A stretch of DNA of 64,000 bases from Phylloscopus collybita. Lineage: Eukaryota > Chordata > Aves > Passeriformes > Phylloscopidae. Below, in pieces: positions 24,831 to 38,600 of the stretch (the first letter of the stretch is position 1; each line of letters begins with the position of its first letter). The stretch spans positions 1,109,001 through 1,173,000 of the forward strand of contig JAJNNQ010000092.1 of the NCBI GenBank assembly GCA_027886175.1. Reading direction: 5' to 3'. A program made the translations under genes and the position numbers. The notes under the pieces were generated by a model, which was given only the letters and a program-made list of their open reading frames with translations, did not search any database and was not told where the DNA came from.

Positions 24831-26554
24831 AGCATTCCCTGTGCCGGCTGTGCTGGGCTGGCTGCCTCATCCTCAGCGGTGTCACCTCAACCCTGGACGT
24901 CCCAATGGATGTGCACATCAGTAGGAATTGCAGGGCAGGGATTGTTTCTGGTGCTGGGAAAATAAGTGTCCCTGGGAAAATAAGTTTCCCTAGTTCATGG
25001 TGTTCTTTGTCTGGCTCTTCCACTGTACCTGGAATCCCAGGGCACAACAGATTAATCGTGGGCTTGTGGTTTAGACCAACGTTCTTTGTGAGGGGAAAAG
25101 CTTCTGAGAGTGATCAGGAATAATTCTCTGTTGAGGTTATCCCATACTCAGTTTAATTCTCTTCTCTAGCTGAACAAGCTTTTGGGCAGAGCTTCTGTCT
25201 CTTCCAGGATGTTATTGACTTGGAGTGGAGCCTTCCAGGCTTGAAATGAGACACTTGGCATATTTTTTTCTGTGTTACAGACACGCATTTCTATGTGCAG
25301 CTTTCAGAATGACTCTAAAAATTTTAAGAGCCAAATTAAATAGATGATGAAATAGAACTGAAAGCCAGCTTGGCTTATTCTGCTGAAAAGTTTTGGTGGT
25401 TTCTCTTTTTTTTTTCCCAAAGAAATTGTTGATCATAAAGTAATAGTTGCTCCTGTCAACATTCTAATTTTTAAACTCCCCTGGAAAGACAGAATTATTC
25501 TTAATTTTCTAAGATGTGGGTATTGCTGTTGCTATGCTGTATTATTTTAATTGAGCTGTAAAATGTTAGATTACAGAATTTTTGCCTAAATCCATAGGTG
25601 ACAAATTTATGGAATGCAAAATGTTATTTTTTCACTTGCTGTCTAAACCATGACCGCACTCCTGAGTCAGAGTTGTTCAGCTTTAGAGGCGCTGCTCTTG
25701 TTTTATTTGTTATTCAGTCCAGGCAATGTGACTGCAATTAAGTGTGCATCTGAGGAGATGTGTGACCCTCTTAATAAGAACATAACTTTTTAGTACCATT
25801 TTGCAGAACTCATAACCCCAGAAAGAATTTAAAAGCTCTATTAACCTGCAACTTTCATTTTTTATAAGTCGGATCTCCTTTAACCGTGCCCATAACAGTC
25901 TTTCTATTGAGTAACTCTAATATTTGACTTATAGTTCATTTCAGAAAGTTAATTGAAACATTTCTGAGCCCACAAATGCTGTTGAAGTTGAAGCTGTGGC
26001 TTTGTGAGCACGTGGGGATTGGCAGGAGCAGGGGAGGCTTTTGTAGGCTCAGCCTGTGTCCCTTGTCTGGCTGAGTGCTGTGAGATTCCACACACAGGCA
26101 CCACAAATACCATTTTAAAGCACAGGCAAGGCCGTGTTCAGATTGTCCCTGCAGTTTGTGCTGTCAGGAGAGACACTGCAAGTGTTTAAAGAGGCTGCAA
26201 AGGCCAGAGTTCAGCACAGCTCTCCAGCAACCCGATTTAAATATCTAATTTCCATATTAAACAGTGTCCCCAAATGTGTTTTGTTGTCCTGGAAGATGTC
26301 TGTGGCCTTTCAGGAAGGAACAGGGGTGAAAGGTTAACACCGCATTCCAGATTTCCTCTGAGACACGTCCAGGTGTCTCCTGGCTGTTCCCTCAGGATTT
26401 GGCATTTTGGTGGGGTATAAATTGCTGGGTATAAATGTATTCCCAGCCTCTGTGTGTGTGTGTGTTACAGCAGGGCTGCAGCCTCTTTTGTTCTGCTTTT
26501 GCCTGACTGACTTTGTAAAGTGCATCCTGTGCTGCTTTTGTTTGCTGGGGACAG
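24831..26554 (+). other. ASCC2: ASCC2 intron 1, distal part
   Basis: AT-rich unique sequence between the 5' untranslated exon, which was not located exactly, and the acceptor at 26553-26554. A (TG)7 run lies at 26451-26464. No other feature is seen. Confidence 0.55.
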
Positions 26555-26569
26555 GAACAAGCCACCAGG

Positions 26570-26650
26570 ATGCCAGCGTTGCCTCTGGATGAGCTCCAGC
26601 TGACAGAAAGGGATCCCAAGACAGGGAAGCTGAGAACTTTACCAGCACTG
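26570..26650 (+). CDS. ASCC2: ASCC2 coding exon 1
   Basis: The exon begins at 26555 after GGGGACAG, with 15 bases of leader before the ATG. It encodes 27 residues (MPALPLDELQLTERDPKTGK...). Donor GTGAGC at 26651, phase 0. Confidence 0.95.
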
Positions 26651-29600
26651 GTGAGCTCTGTTTTTCCTGAAAGCCAAACAGACCTTCAATAAATTATTGT
26701 CTTATATTGAGGCTTGGTCTGGGATGTGTGATAGGAATGGCTGGAGCTGTGTCGGGGAGGTTCAGGTGGAGAGCAGGAAAGGTTCTTCCCCCAGAGGGTG
26801 CTGGGCACTGCCCAGGCTCCCCAGGGAATGGGCACAGCCCCGAGGCTGCCAGGAGCTCCCAGGGATGCCCAGGGTGGGATTGTTGGGGTGGAGGAGCTGG
26901 GCTGGATGATCCCTGTGGGTCCCTTCCAGCTCAGAACATTCTGTGATTCTGTGAGATTTGTTCAGCCTGCTTGTTAAAGAAGCTTTTTTAATGTGTTCAG
27001 ATAGTTGAGATTTCATTTACCCACCATTAAAAAAACCCCGAGACACAAGAACCAAACTTACTGTGTTCAACATCTGGAATAAACTGCTTTCCCAACACAA
27101 CTCCCTCTCTTGAGTCTGTAACCTCTGCTGCAAGGGAGAGATGCTCAGGGAGTTTTTTCAAGCTCTGCCTCAAGTTTAGCTCTGAGCTGTAGCACTGGGA
27201 TCCATCCCTTGTGCCTTCAGCTTGATGGAACCAGAAAATTCAACCCACAGAGACCATTTTCTCCCAGAAATAAGGCCTGGAGAGAGCCTTTGGGGTGTGT
27301 TGCAGGAGTGGGGCTGTCAATGCTGCTCACTCCCGAGGAACTTTACCCTGAGCACATGTGTGGGATGAGGCAGAGCCTCATTGGAATTCTCCTTTTAGGG
27401 TGGGTGTATTTGGGCAAAGCCTGTTCAGTAACCCTGGGGAGAGGTAGTGAAGTGTTTCTTTCTGTCTTTGATGGTTGTGTCAGTTTGAGTTCATGGAATA
27501 TTGTGCAAGAACCAGTTCAGAGGAAAAAGAGAGAGTTCAAACACATGCCAGGTAGCTCCTGCTCTTTGTTCTGAAGGTGTGGGAGGATTGCTTTGTCAGG
27601 CTGTGGTTAAGAGAAAGCAAGGAGCAACATCTGCCAAATTATCAAGGTCTGCAAATGTTGCTCATAGAGAAAGATACAAACCCTCTGCCTTGAAAGGGTA
27701 GAAAACAGGAAGTTACCAGGGAATGGAATGTTTCTATTGACAGGACAAAAATAATTGGTTCAAACTGAAATTTAGGTTAGATATTGGGGAGAAATTGTTC
27801 CCTGTGAAGGTGGGGAGGCCCAGGGTGCCCAGAAAAGCTGTGGCTGCCCCTGGATCCCTGGAAGTATCCAAGGCCAGGTTGGATGGAGCTTAGGGATAGT
27901 GGAAGGTGTCCCTGCCTGTGACAGGGATGGAACTGGATGAGCTTTAAAGTCCCTTCCCATGCCAATCATTCTGAGTTTGTATAATGTCAAGTTCTATTAG
28001 AAGGTAACTTTGTGTTTCCTAGAATTCAGTGTGCAGGTGATAACTTGCTCTGGAGTTTTAATGCAGTGTTTTTTTGGCTTCCTGCAGCACCCAGAAATTA
28101 AAGCAGATCGGTCGTTCGTGCTGTACAAACCCCCTCCTGCCATCAGAGACCCTGCTCTGGTGGAGGAATTCCTGGAGCGAGCAAAATTCATTGCAGATGA
28201 CCTGAGCTGGCTTCTGGCTTTGCCTCACGACAAATTCTGGTGCCAGGTAATCATTGTTGTTTATCTGTAGATACCACATAGACATCTAGGTGCCTGGAAA
28301 AGCCATGAGCCTTACATCATTTTCATAAAGATTTGTTTATGCCTATTATGTCACACAGGAAACATTTTAATTTCCATTGCTGCACCTTAGAATGCAAAGA
28401 AAGTATTTCCCTAAGGGTTTTTCCACTGGGAATTTTAAGAGTTGGCTTGTTTTTGGTGGGTATGGCAGTCCTTTCACACGCCTGAGTGTTTTACATTGCT
28501 CTAAATTGAACTGGGCTGCTCGGGAGCACAACCTGTGAGGGTGTGACATTCCCTCCTTCCCATTTTCCTGCCTTTCCTTGTGCCAGGTGGTGTTTGATGA
28601 GACCCTGCAGAAGTGTTTGGATTCCTACCTGCGCTCCGCCCCTCGCAAGTTCGACGCTCTCTGGGATTGCCACCCGGAGGTGAATGAGCTGCAGAAATGC
28701 CTCCATCGCAGCGTCTTCCTCACCTTCCTCAGGATGTCCACCCACAAGGAGTCCAAGGTACATATTCCTATCCCTTGCAGGTGCTCCAGGCTGTGTGACT
28801 TAGGAAAAAAGAGACTTGGAGAAATGAATCGTTTTCCTTCTTGCACGACATTGCGCTCCCTGATGATTTTATCTGTTGGGATTCTCCGTGTGGAGGTGAT
28901 AATGCTCAGAGCTGAACTATCTGAGCTGTGCAGTGATTCCTTGGTTGATTGCCTGGATCTCCTTCCTGAGTAAGAGCAGGTTATCCATGTGTAGTGGCTG
29001 GATATGTCATGGGAAGAGGAGGGAGAGCACGTTGGCCTTTGTGTGGCCACATGGAAAAGGCTCTTCAGGCCTCCAGCTCCTGAGCGTTCACTCCCTCAGG
29101 GCCACGTGGTGCCAAAAAATTCCTGCTAATACTTGTGTCTCCTTGAGCTTGCCTCAAGTTTTGGACATACAGTGAAATCACTCAAAATTCCTGTAATCTT
29201 GGCATCATCAGGCATTCAGCCTGGAGAAGAGAAGGCTCCAGGGAGACCTCAGAGCCCCTTCCAGTGCCCAAAGGGGCTCCAGGAGAGCTGGAGAGGGACT
29301 TGGAACAAGGGCCTGGAGGAAAAGGACAGTGGGAATGGCTTCCACTACCAGAGGGCAGGGTTGGATGGGAGATTGGGCAGGAATTGTTCCCTGGCAGGGT
29401 GGGCAGGCCCTGGCACAGGGTGCCCAGAGCAGCTGTGGCTGCCCCTGGATCCCTGGCAGTGCCCAAGGCCAGGCTGGACACTGGGGCTGGGAGCAGCCTG
29501 GGACAGTGGGAGGTGTCCCTGCCCATGGCAGGGGTGGGATGGGATGGGTTTTAAGGTCCCTTCCCACCCAAACCATTCTGAGATTCTGTAATTAAAAGTC

Positions 29601-32600
29601 ATCCTCAGCATTAATTGTGCGAGTGCCACTCCCATCTGGAGCTGTAGGATTTTCAGCAGGCCTTTGGGCAGGACGAGTGAGGCACCTTGTGTTTCAGCAG
29701 TCACTCCCTGCATCTCCTCGTTGGTTCATGATGTGCTGGGGCTGTGTTGTTTCTCTTGCTTATCACAGTGGTGATGTTCAGGATGTTTTGAGGGAAAGGC
29801 CTGGGAGTGGAGGTGTGGGCCAGGAGCAGGATGAAGGAATGCTGGAGCCTGCAGCTGGCATCACTTCAGCAGAGGTACCCGACACCTCTGTGGTGTCTTT
29901 TATTGTAGGATCTGATTAAACCTCACCACTCCGAGAGGCAGGCCAGCATTTGAAACCGTTTTCTAGTTGAGTGATCTGCAGGGAATGAATAGGCTGTTGT
30001 CATGCAGGAGTCAGCAGGAGTTCTAGAAAGGGAACCTGGCCAGCACTGAGCCCCATCCCTCTGCCTCAGCAGGGAGAATGTGCCCTGCCTTTCACTGGGA
30101 TTGAAAACATTTGCTGTCACAGGCAAACCAGGCTTCTGAAAATCCCAAATCACATTTCAGCTGCCCGTTTCTCAGTGCCAGACAATGGGATTTTTCTCAT
30201 CTAGAATTTGGTAAGAAATGCCTTCAGTGTGAGGAGTTTTTGGCCCAGTGTTCAGCAGTCAGCATGTAGAGCTGCAGTTCTGAATCTGTCCCTGATTCTG
30301 TGGTTTCTGGTGCTGGGTTCTGCTCTCCCAGGGCACAAGAACCTCAGGCTGTCCCTGTGCCCAGTTTTTCATTCCTGCTCCTGAACTGAGCTGTTCTGCT
30401 GTCAGGCTGGGAACTGGTGACCTGTAGGGAATTTTTTAGTAAAACTTTTAGGTAGATTAATTCACCTTCTGGTGAAGGGATCAGTGGGGTGCCTGGTGTT
30501 GCAGGGACAAAAATGTGGGAATAGATGGCTCCACAGAAGCTGTTTCAAGCAGAGTTGCTGCCTTCTATGAAATAAATTCCTTAATACACCTTTGAGAGCT
30601 GTTTTTGCAGGTGCCATTTTAATGCTGGAGTTACTGCAGAGCAAGATAGAGATTGTCTTTTCAATTCCTCTTTTTTTCCCTGTCTTTGCAGGATCATTTT
30701 ATCACTCCCTCTGTCTTTGGAAAAATTATTTACAATAATTTCCTGTTCGATATCCCCAAGATTATGGATCTCTGTGTCCTTTTTGGGAAAGGAAATGGCC
30801 TCCTGCTCCAGAAGATGATTGGTCAGTAAAAGCCAAGGAACAACTTGCTACATTTAGGCTTTTGTTTGTATGACAAGTGGGGTTTATACCAGTGGAACTG
30901 CTCTGAAAATCTGTCATTTCTAGATCAGGTTGTGCTTTTCTTTTTCTGTGTGCAATTTGCTTGTTCCAAGGGAAGCTTCATGTCCTGCTTTGCTGCCCTG
31001 AGCTAGGCTCATGCTGTTAGACATAAACCCAGGCTCAGCTGTTTCCTGTGCCAATTGAATGTGCCCTCAGCCCTTGTCAGAGGAATGTGAGGCTCTGTAA
31101 AACCCTGGTAGAGATGGGAAAGGGTGAGGAGGGAGGAGGGTTGGGAGATGGGCACAATCCAGCTGTGAGTGCTGTTGTTCCCAGAGCTGGGAGCCAAGAG
31201 AAACATTCAGTGTGAGGTAACCACTGCTGTGGGAAGTGGGAGAACCTGAAACTTCAATGCAGACATTGATGTGTGCAGAGCTTCCAAACCACAGACACTT
31301 CAGAGCCTTGCTCAAGCTGTGCTTATCCCTGGATTTCTGTGTCTGTACACACGGCCTTAGTGGCAAGTGCACAGGGAGGAACATCCAGCCGTGGGTGCTG
31401 AGGAGTGAAGATGGAGCTTATTGATTTAGCTTCTCTTTATCCTGTGCTCCCTTCTCAATCCTGTGATCTTTAACATCACCTGAGCACCTGAGTGGAGGAA
31501 TATCTACCCTTGGATTAAGTGAGCTCTTCCTGAGTTCTAACCCACTTCAGCTGCAGCTCGTGGGATGAAGGGTTTCCATTTCTCTGGTAGTTATTTTTGT
31601 CTCATTTCCAAGTTCACTAACATGGGAAGTGTTAGGGATCGTGTGGTGCAGACAAATTTCCAGCCAGAAAATCTTAGATAAACCTTTGCATTTTTAATCT
31701 TTTTATCCTTTTTCAGTAGTTTCTACTCTAAATTCCTCTGTTGAGCCTCAGAGAGGGAAAACAGGCATGGCAAGATAGATACTTCCCTTTCAGATGCGAA
31801 GCTTAGATTATCTGGGTCTTAAAATATTCCAAAAAAGACCTAAGTAATGAAACCTCCTTTGAATTATGCTCTGCAGTGCCACACAATCATGCTGCATGCA
31901 GATGACCAAGGATTTCCTCACCTGATTATTTCATTATGGCATGAGAAGTTCTGGTGTGTAATTCATAACTTCATAAACTTAAGGTTCTTCTCAGGGTATA
32001 AATTTATCTGAAATTTGTCTCATAGCTCTGTCCTTGCTGGAGAAGGAATTAATTATCTTAATTTTCACAATCTGAACAGTAATTTCCAGGAAAATAGGAG
32101 CCTTGGTGCTTACTTGGTGAGGATTTATGGTATGGCATTACTCAGTGGAGTATTTTGTAAAGATAATGGAGTCCTAGTAATATAATAGCAGGTTTTACTA
32201 AAGCCTCATTACCTTTAAGAAATATTCGGCAGCACATCTCCTGGTGTGTGCTGAACTGTTATCAGTAATTAAAAGTCAACTCCAGTTGTCAAATAAAGGA
32301 GCTGGGGTTGTTCAGTGATAGTATTTGCATTATTCATTGATTCAGCCCCTGGAGCATGAATCATCTGACATCTCATTTGCTCTGCTCTGATGAGCATATT
32401 CCCATTGCTGGATCTCCAGTGGCTTTGGAGAGCTGATGGATCAGCTTTTTGGGAGCAGGGCCTGTGCATGAGCTGAAGAGTGAGGGTGGGCTGTGTCCCA
32501 CGTGGTCAGTAGCTGTGTCTGGGGGGTGTCAGCAATAACACAAGAACCATTTTCTGCTGCAAATTTGCTCATTGGCATCAATGTCTGAACTGATGGAAAT

Positions 32601-35600
32601 GCTCTCCTTTCCCTTCTCAGGAAATATCTTCACTCAGCAGCCCAGTTACTTCAGTGACCTTGATGAAACTCTGCCCACTGTCCTCCAGGTACTGCTTTCC
32701 TGCTGGGGTTTCATCTGGAAGTGTGGCACAGCTTGGAGAGAGGAAAGGGAACATTGTAGGCAGGCAGAATGTATTTCGTGAAATCATGGAATGTCCTGAG
32801 TTGGAAGGGATCCAACAGGGATCATCAAACCCAATCCCTGGCCCTGCACAGACACCCCAACAATCCCACTCCTTGTCTAAACACTCCTTGAGCTCTGACC
32901 ACACTCTGGGGGAGGAACTTTCCCTAATATCCAGCCGAAACCTCCCCTGATTTTGCTGTTTCTTCCTTTCTAGTTTGTTAATATATATCAGGGAGGTTTT
33001 AAACCTTTATCTAAAACTGTTACTTGATGACTCTTCCCTGCCACTTTCCTTCAGCTTCTGGCTTTCTCTGCTGTGTCCCACTGCTGGCTCCTGTCTGTTA
33101 ACACTGCCCTGTCCTCCTGATTTAGGTGTTCAACAATATTTTGCACAAGTGTGGTTTGCAGTGTGAAGGGGCCTCTGCTGAGCCCCAGAAACTGGAAGAG
33201 AAAGTCAGTGTGACTGCAGGGAACATGCCCCTCCAGGTAGGACTGAACTCTCTGTACTCCTGCACTCTGAACAGACCACAGAGGATCATTCTGTTCCCAA
33301 AAGCTCCTGCAGCTCGTGGTTCTGTGTCATTGTTGCACTCTTTGTCCTGGGACATGATGATAAAACCTTTCCAACACGAGCTGATTCATTTCAATCATAT
33401 CCTTTGGAAGGTGGATAGTTTTAAACCTGGCAACTTCTTTGCTTAACCAGCTTATAAATAAATGTAACAGAATATCTGACACAAGTCTCCATCTAACCCT
33501 GGCAGTGATAAGAGCTGACTTTTTTTTTTTCCTTCAGAAATGTATATTTTAACAACAGTGTAATTTAACTGTAATTAATTAAGAAGGGTTTATGTGCTGG
33601 GGGCTGTACAAAGACAGTGAATGTGGTCCTCTACAAAACCTTAGTCTTTCAGTTTGTGTGTGGGAACAAACCATCAGTTCTATGATTTATTGATAAGTGA
33701 TAGTTTGAAACTATTATTTAGTGTGTCATTCAGTTTGTTTCAGCTGCCTCAGAAATGCAGCTTGCACTGGACCAGGCTGCTGAAAACACTCCTCTGATTC
33801 CCATGTTCCTGCTGTGCAGTGTTTCATGAAAAGTGCTGCATGGGGAAGAATTCCATGTGTGGAGGGTGTATTGAGGGCAGAGCCACTCTCCAGAACAGCA
33901 TCTGATGGGGATTCTTATAATCTCACAGAATCTTTAATGTAAAGCAGACAGTTGGGATTGCATTATAGATCTTTAAAGAACAGGAGTTTTAGGAGAAATG
34001 TTGTCTCTGCCCCCAGAGCCTGTAACAGGTTTATGGTTGATACAGACTCTGAGCAGTCAGGAACAGGCCTGGCCCCAATATTCCATGTCCTGCTGGGAAA
34101 ACTTGCCTGGCTCTTCCCTCAGTAACTGCTCTTTCCCTCTCAGGAGCTGAAGGACATTGTGCTGTATTTATGTGACACCTGCACGACTCTCTGGGCCTTC
34201 CTTGATGTCTTTCCCTTGGCTTGCCAGACCTTCCAAAAACATGAGTTTTGTTACAGGTATGTCTTGGAGTGCAGACAGAGCTTGTCCTGCCCATGTAAAA
34301 ATGCTGAATGTGGTACTGTGTCCTGTCCCACTGTTAAATGAGGAGACAGATTTAATGCAGAGGCTGCTGGCTTCTCTCTGGCAGAAATGCAGCATAATAA
34401 ATACATGGATATAGGGATGTGGGGATTTTCTGTTCTCTGTGTGTCATTGTCTAGGAGTGATCCTAGAGCCAGGCATCCATGACAATTTCCAAAGTCAGTA
34501 CTTGGTGTGCTCTGGAAAGGGTGAGGAGGGACAAGTTATGGACAAAAAGAACTTCCTGCTGTAGGACCCAAAGCAAGGGAGGCAGAAAGTATTTCAGAGA
34601 AATAGTTCTTCAAGGTCTGCAAACAAATGTCTTTGATGTTATGCCCAAGTTTTATGCTAGAGAATATCAATGAGGTTTGGCAAAAGCTGAGTGGCTGGGA
34701 CAGGGTGACAAGGCATGAGAGGTAATGGCTTCAGGCTGTGCCAGGGGAGGTTCAGGTTGGGTATTAGGGGACATTTCTTCATGGAAAGGGCTGTCCAGCC
34801 CTGGCACAGCTGCCCAGGGCAGTGCTGGAATCCCCATCCCTGGAGGGATTTAACAGCTGTGTGGATGTGGCACCTGGGGACATGAGGTGGCCTTGGCAGT
34901 GCTGGGGAATGGTTGGACTCAGTGCTCTCAGGGGGCTTGTCCAAGGTGAAGGTTTCTGTGATTCTGTGAGTGTTGGGTCTTTACAGCTGCAGATCTGTGT
35001 TGGGGGTTTTTCTGGGTTGAGCAGATGCTTCTGATCAGCACCAGAATGTTTCTCAAATGCTTTTCTTTCCTACCTCTTCAAAGACCTCTCTGTGATTTCC
35101 TTAGGGTGCTGCTCTTTGTCTGTGGTGTGTTTGCTTGTGTTTTGGGGCAAAAATACCAAATTGAGGTGATGCTCATGGGTACTGCTGGTGAGGAGGGTTT
35201 AATGAAATCAGCCATTTGTTCTGCCTTTTAGCAAATGATTTTTATAACCTCAGCTGACAGGTACAGGTTTGTTCCCCCTTTGTACAGATTAGCTTCATTT
35301 TATGAACTGGCAATTCCTGAGCTGGAATCTGCAATCAAGAAGAGGCACTATGAAGATAACAGGTGAGAATTCCTGCAAAGGCTTCCTTTGGATCTTCAGT
35401 GAGACTTCCCAGGGCTTAGTTAAAAATCCACTTTGTGCTGCTTTACCCATCCCTGAGTAGCCTGGTTTTTTTTTTTTTTTATGCTGCTTCAAAGAGCTCT
35501 GAAGAGATGACTTCTGTAATTCCAAATTTTCCTGGGCAGTGGGATGACGAATCATTTTTAGTGCTGTGTAAGAAGGAATTTGATGGGAGGTGCATTCAAA

Positions 35601-38600
35601 TTGTAACAAAGTGTGAGCACATGAATGATATCTCTGTGTAGCTCAGTCTCACTGTAAGGCACAGGCTGTGCTGGTACAGTGGGGGTCTCGTGTGGGGAAG
35701 CTGCCAGGACAATTGGGATTGAAACCAGCTTTATTTGGAGCATGGGTTTTCCTTAATGACCATGAAATGTGTCTAATATCTGGTCTTTGCAGCAAGGAAA
35801 TTCTTCTCCTAATGAAATTATTCTTCTAGAGGATTAACTCTGGCATAAAGATGTGTTACAGATCCTTGTGCTGACACCAACACAAGAGTGTCTTTTGCTC
35901 TCTTTGAAGTGTTTTTGCTGATTTGTGGAGGAGGATTTCACACTCCAGAAAGAAGATGATGGAAGTTTTTCACATCCTAATAAACCAAGTCTGTCTGCAG
36001 CCCATCCTGGAGAGCAGGTACTGGCACTTGGCTCTGTGCTACTCGCCAATTACTTGATTGCTGTGTGGGAGAAACTGTTTCTCATTTACAAATTTGCTGG
36101 AGAAAACGAACAGAAACTGCTACTTGTGTTGGGATTGCAGCCAAAGACTTGGCTAAGGTCAAATTCTGTTGTCCTGTGTATCAGGAATGTTCCAATTGGA
36201 GCTGTTTGGTCCAGAATCTCTGTGGTGAGCTGGGTCCAATGAGCTTTCTGACCCCAGTGTGTGGCTTGTGCAAACTTTGATCATGTCTAACACCTTAAGA
36301 CCTGATTGTGACCTTCCAGGACCTGGAGGGCCCAACAGTACAGATGGAGAGAGACTGTTTATAGGGGCTTGGAGTGACAGGACAAGGGAAATGGCTTCCC
36401 ACAGACAAAGGACAGGGATATTGGGAAGGAATTGTTCCCTGGGAGGGTGGGGAGGCCCTGGCACAGGGTGCCCAGAGAAGCTGGGCATCTCTGGAAGTGT
36501 CTAAGGCCAGGCTGGACAGGGCTTGGAGCAACCTGGGCTAGTGGGAGGCGTCCCTGCCCATGGCAAGGGGTGGAACTGGATGGGTTTTAATGTCCCTTCC
36601 CACCAAAAGGTGCATTGGAGTAAGGCTTGGAGTCTCAACAGCACCCAGGGGTTTGGGCACTGAGGCTGCAGTGGGAGTTTTCTTGGCAGGTGTTCTTGCA
36701 CAGGTGAGCACAAGCTTTCTGGGAAGTTCACTGGTGTAATCCCAAGACATCACGAAGGCACAGTTACAAAAACTCTACACACCCTTTTCTGCTCACTGCA
36801 AGTCTGAGGCATCAAACTGTTTGTAAAATCTGTCTGAAAACTTGTAATTCTAGGTGTGATACAGCTTTAGATCTAAGTGCTGAAATATTTGCTGAAGCCT
36901 TAAAAACCACTTGCTTCCGTTTGACTCTTTGCTCCTGTGAAAGGCAAACGTGGCCTGAAATCACTTTTCAAATGGGGCATTCCCTTGGTGAGTGGTTTGG
37001 CTGGTGGGGCCAAACCTTGCCAAACTTACATCTGAGTGTTCACTGCACTGTGTTTCCTGCAGCTGTGAGAATATTCAGCCATTTATTGAGGAATTTCTGC
37101 AGATCTTCACCTCGGTGCTTCAGGAAAGGAGGTGAGTCTGGCTGACAAGAGGCCCGAGTGGGGCTCAGCTCCTTCCTCTGCCATTCTTCACAGCAGAATT
37201 GCCTGAGGCAGCATTACGAGGCATTTGGGAGTCAGAAATCTTTGTAAGTAGTTGGGAGAAGTGCAGTGAGAGGATTTCAGCCTGCAGCACAGACCCTGGC
37301 ACTGAGGAAATGCTATTTTTCACTCCCTTTCATCCAGCCTCTCAAAGAGGAGAAGAGCAATTTAGCCATTAGCTCCCTTGACAAGTTAGGTTGTTATTAC
37401 TGATCTCTGCTTTCCAGCTGGGCTGACCAGACCAGAAAAATATTAAACACTAATGCTGGAGATGCAAAGGAAGTGGCAGAACTGGGAATTCCATCTTGTC
37501 CTCCTGCCCGTGCTGGCATTCTGAGCACGTTCAGATGGTAAAGCAGAGATTTTCCCTGTAATGCAGCACTGGGTTCCAGCCCTCACACCTGAGGAGTGTT
37601 GCTGTGGTGTAGGGGGACCAAACCATTGGGTGAGAGGTTCTCTGTTCCTACCTGAGCACTGAGGCACTCAGAGAGGCAGTAGTAATTAATTGAGCTCCAC
37701 TGATTCAGCTTGCTGCTGTGTTTTCAGATTTCTCCGTGACTACGACGAGCTGTTCCCCGTTGAGGATGATGTGAGTCTGCTCCAGCAGGCATCCTCTGCA
37801 CTGTATCCTTGGGCTTTGCACACCTTGCTGCTCTTGGATCCCTTCATGCCAGTGACATTTCTGTCTCTGGTTAAGCTGCATGACTGGCAAGGAATACTGG
37901 GGAGCTTTCCCTTAACAGAAAAAAAAAGGAGAGGGGGGAGTTGTTACCCAGGGAAGCTGAGGCTACCCCATCCCTGGAAGTGTCCAAGACCAGACTGGAT
38001 GGGGCTTGGAGCAACCTGGTCTAATGGAAGCTGTCCTTGCCCATGGCAGGGGCTGGGGCAGGATGAGCTCTAAGGTCCCTTCTCACCCAAACCATTCAGT
38101 GGTTTTGTGAGTGTTGATGTAGGCACAAATTTGGATGTCACTGACAATCCCGTAGTTACTTCAAGATGATCCCTGAACATGTGCATCCAGGAATGTCCTT
38201 AATGCTCTGCTCTTAGAGACGAGACCAGGACAGCCTACATCCTCCAAGCAGTGGAAAGTGCCTGGGAAGGGGTGGGCAGGAAAAAAGGACAAGCTGTTAA
38301 AGATCCAGCAGCATCCAACGGAGCTTCAGCAATAGTAGAGAGCACCCCTGAGGACAGGGAGGATCCAGGGGCTGCCTGTGCCCTGGAGGATGAGGTGGGT
38401 ACAGCTCTGTGGTGGGACTGGGCTCTGCTCCTCCTGGGGGCTTTACTCTTTCTGTGAGGACAGGCTTGATTTGCTCAGCTTTGGGGACAACATGAGATTT
38501 GGTGTCATTTCTGACCTTTGCTGCATCTCCATGCAGCCTTGGGAAATGAGAACTGAAGCTACACCTGAATCCTGAGTTATCTCTGAGCAAATTGCTTCCA

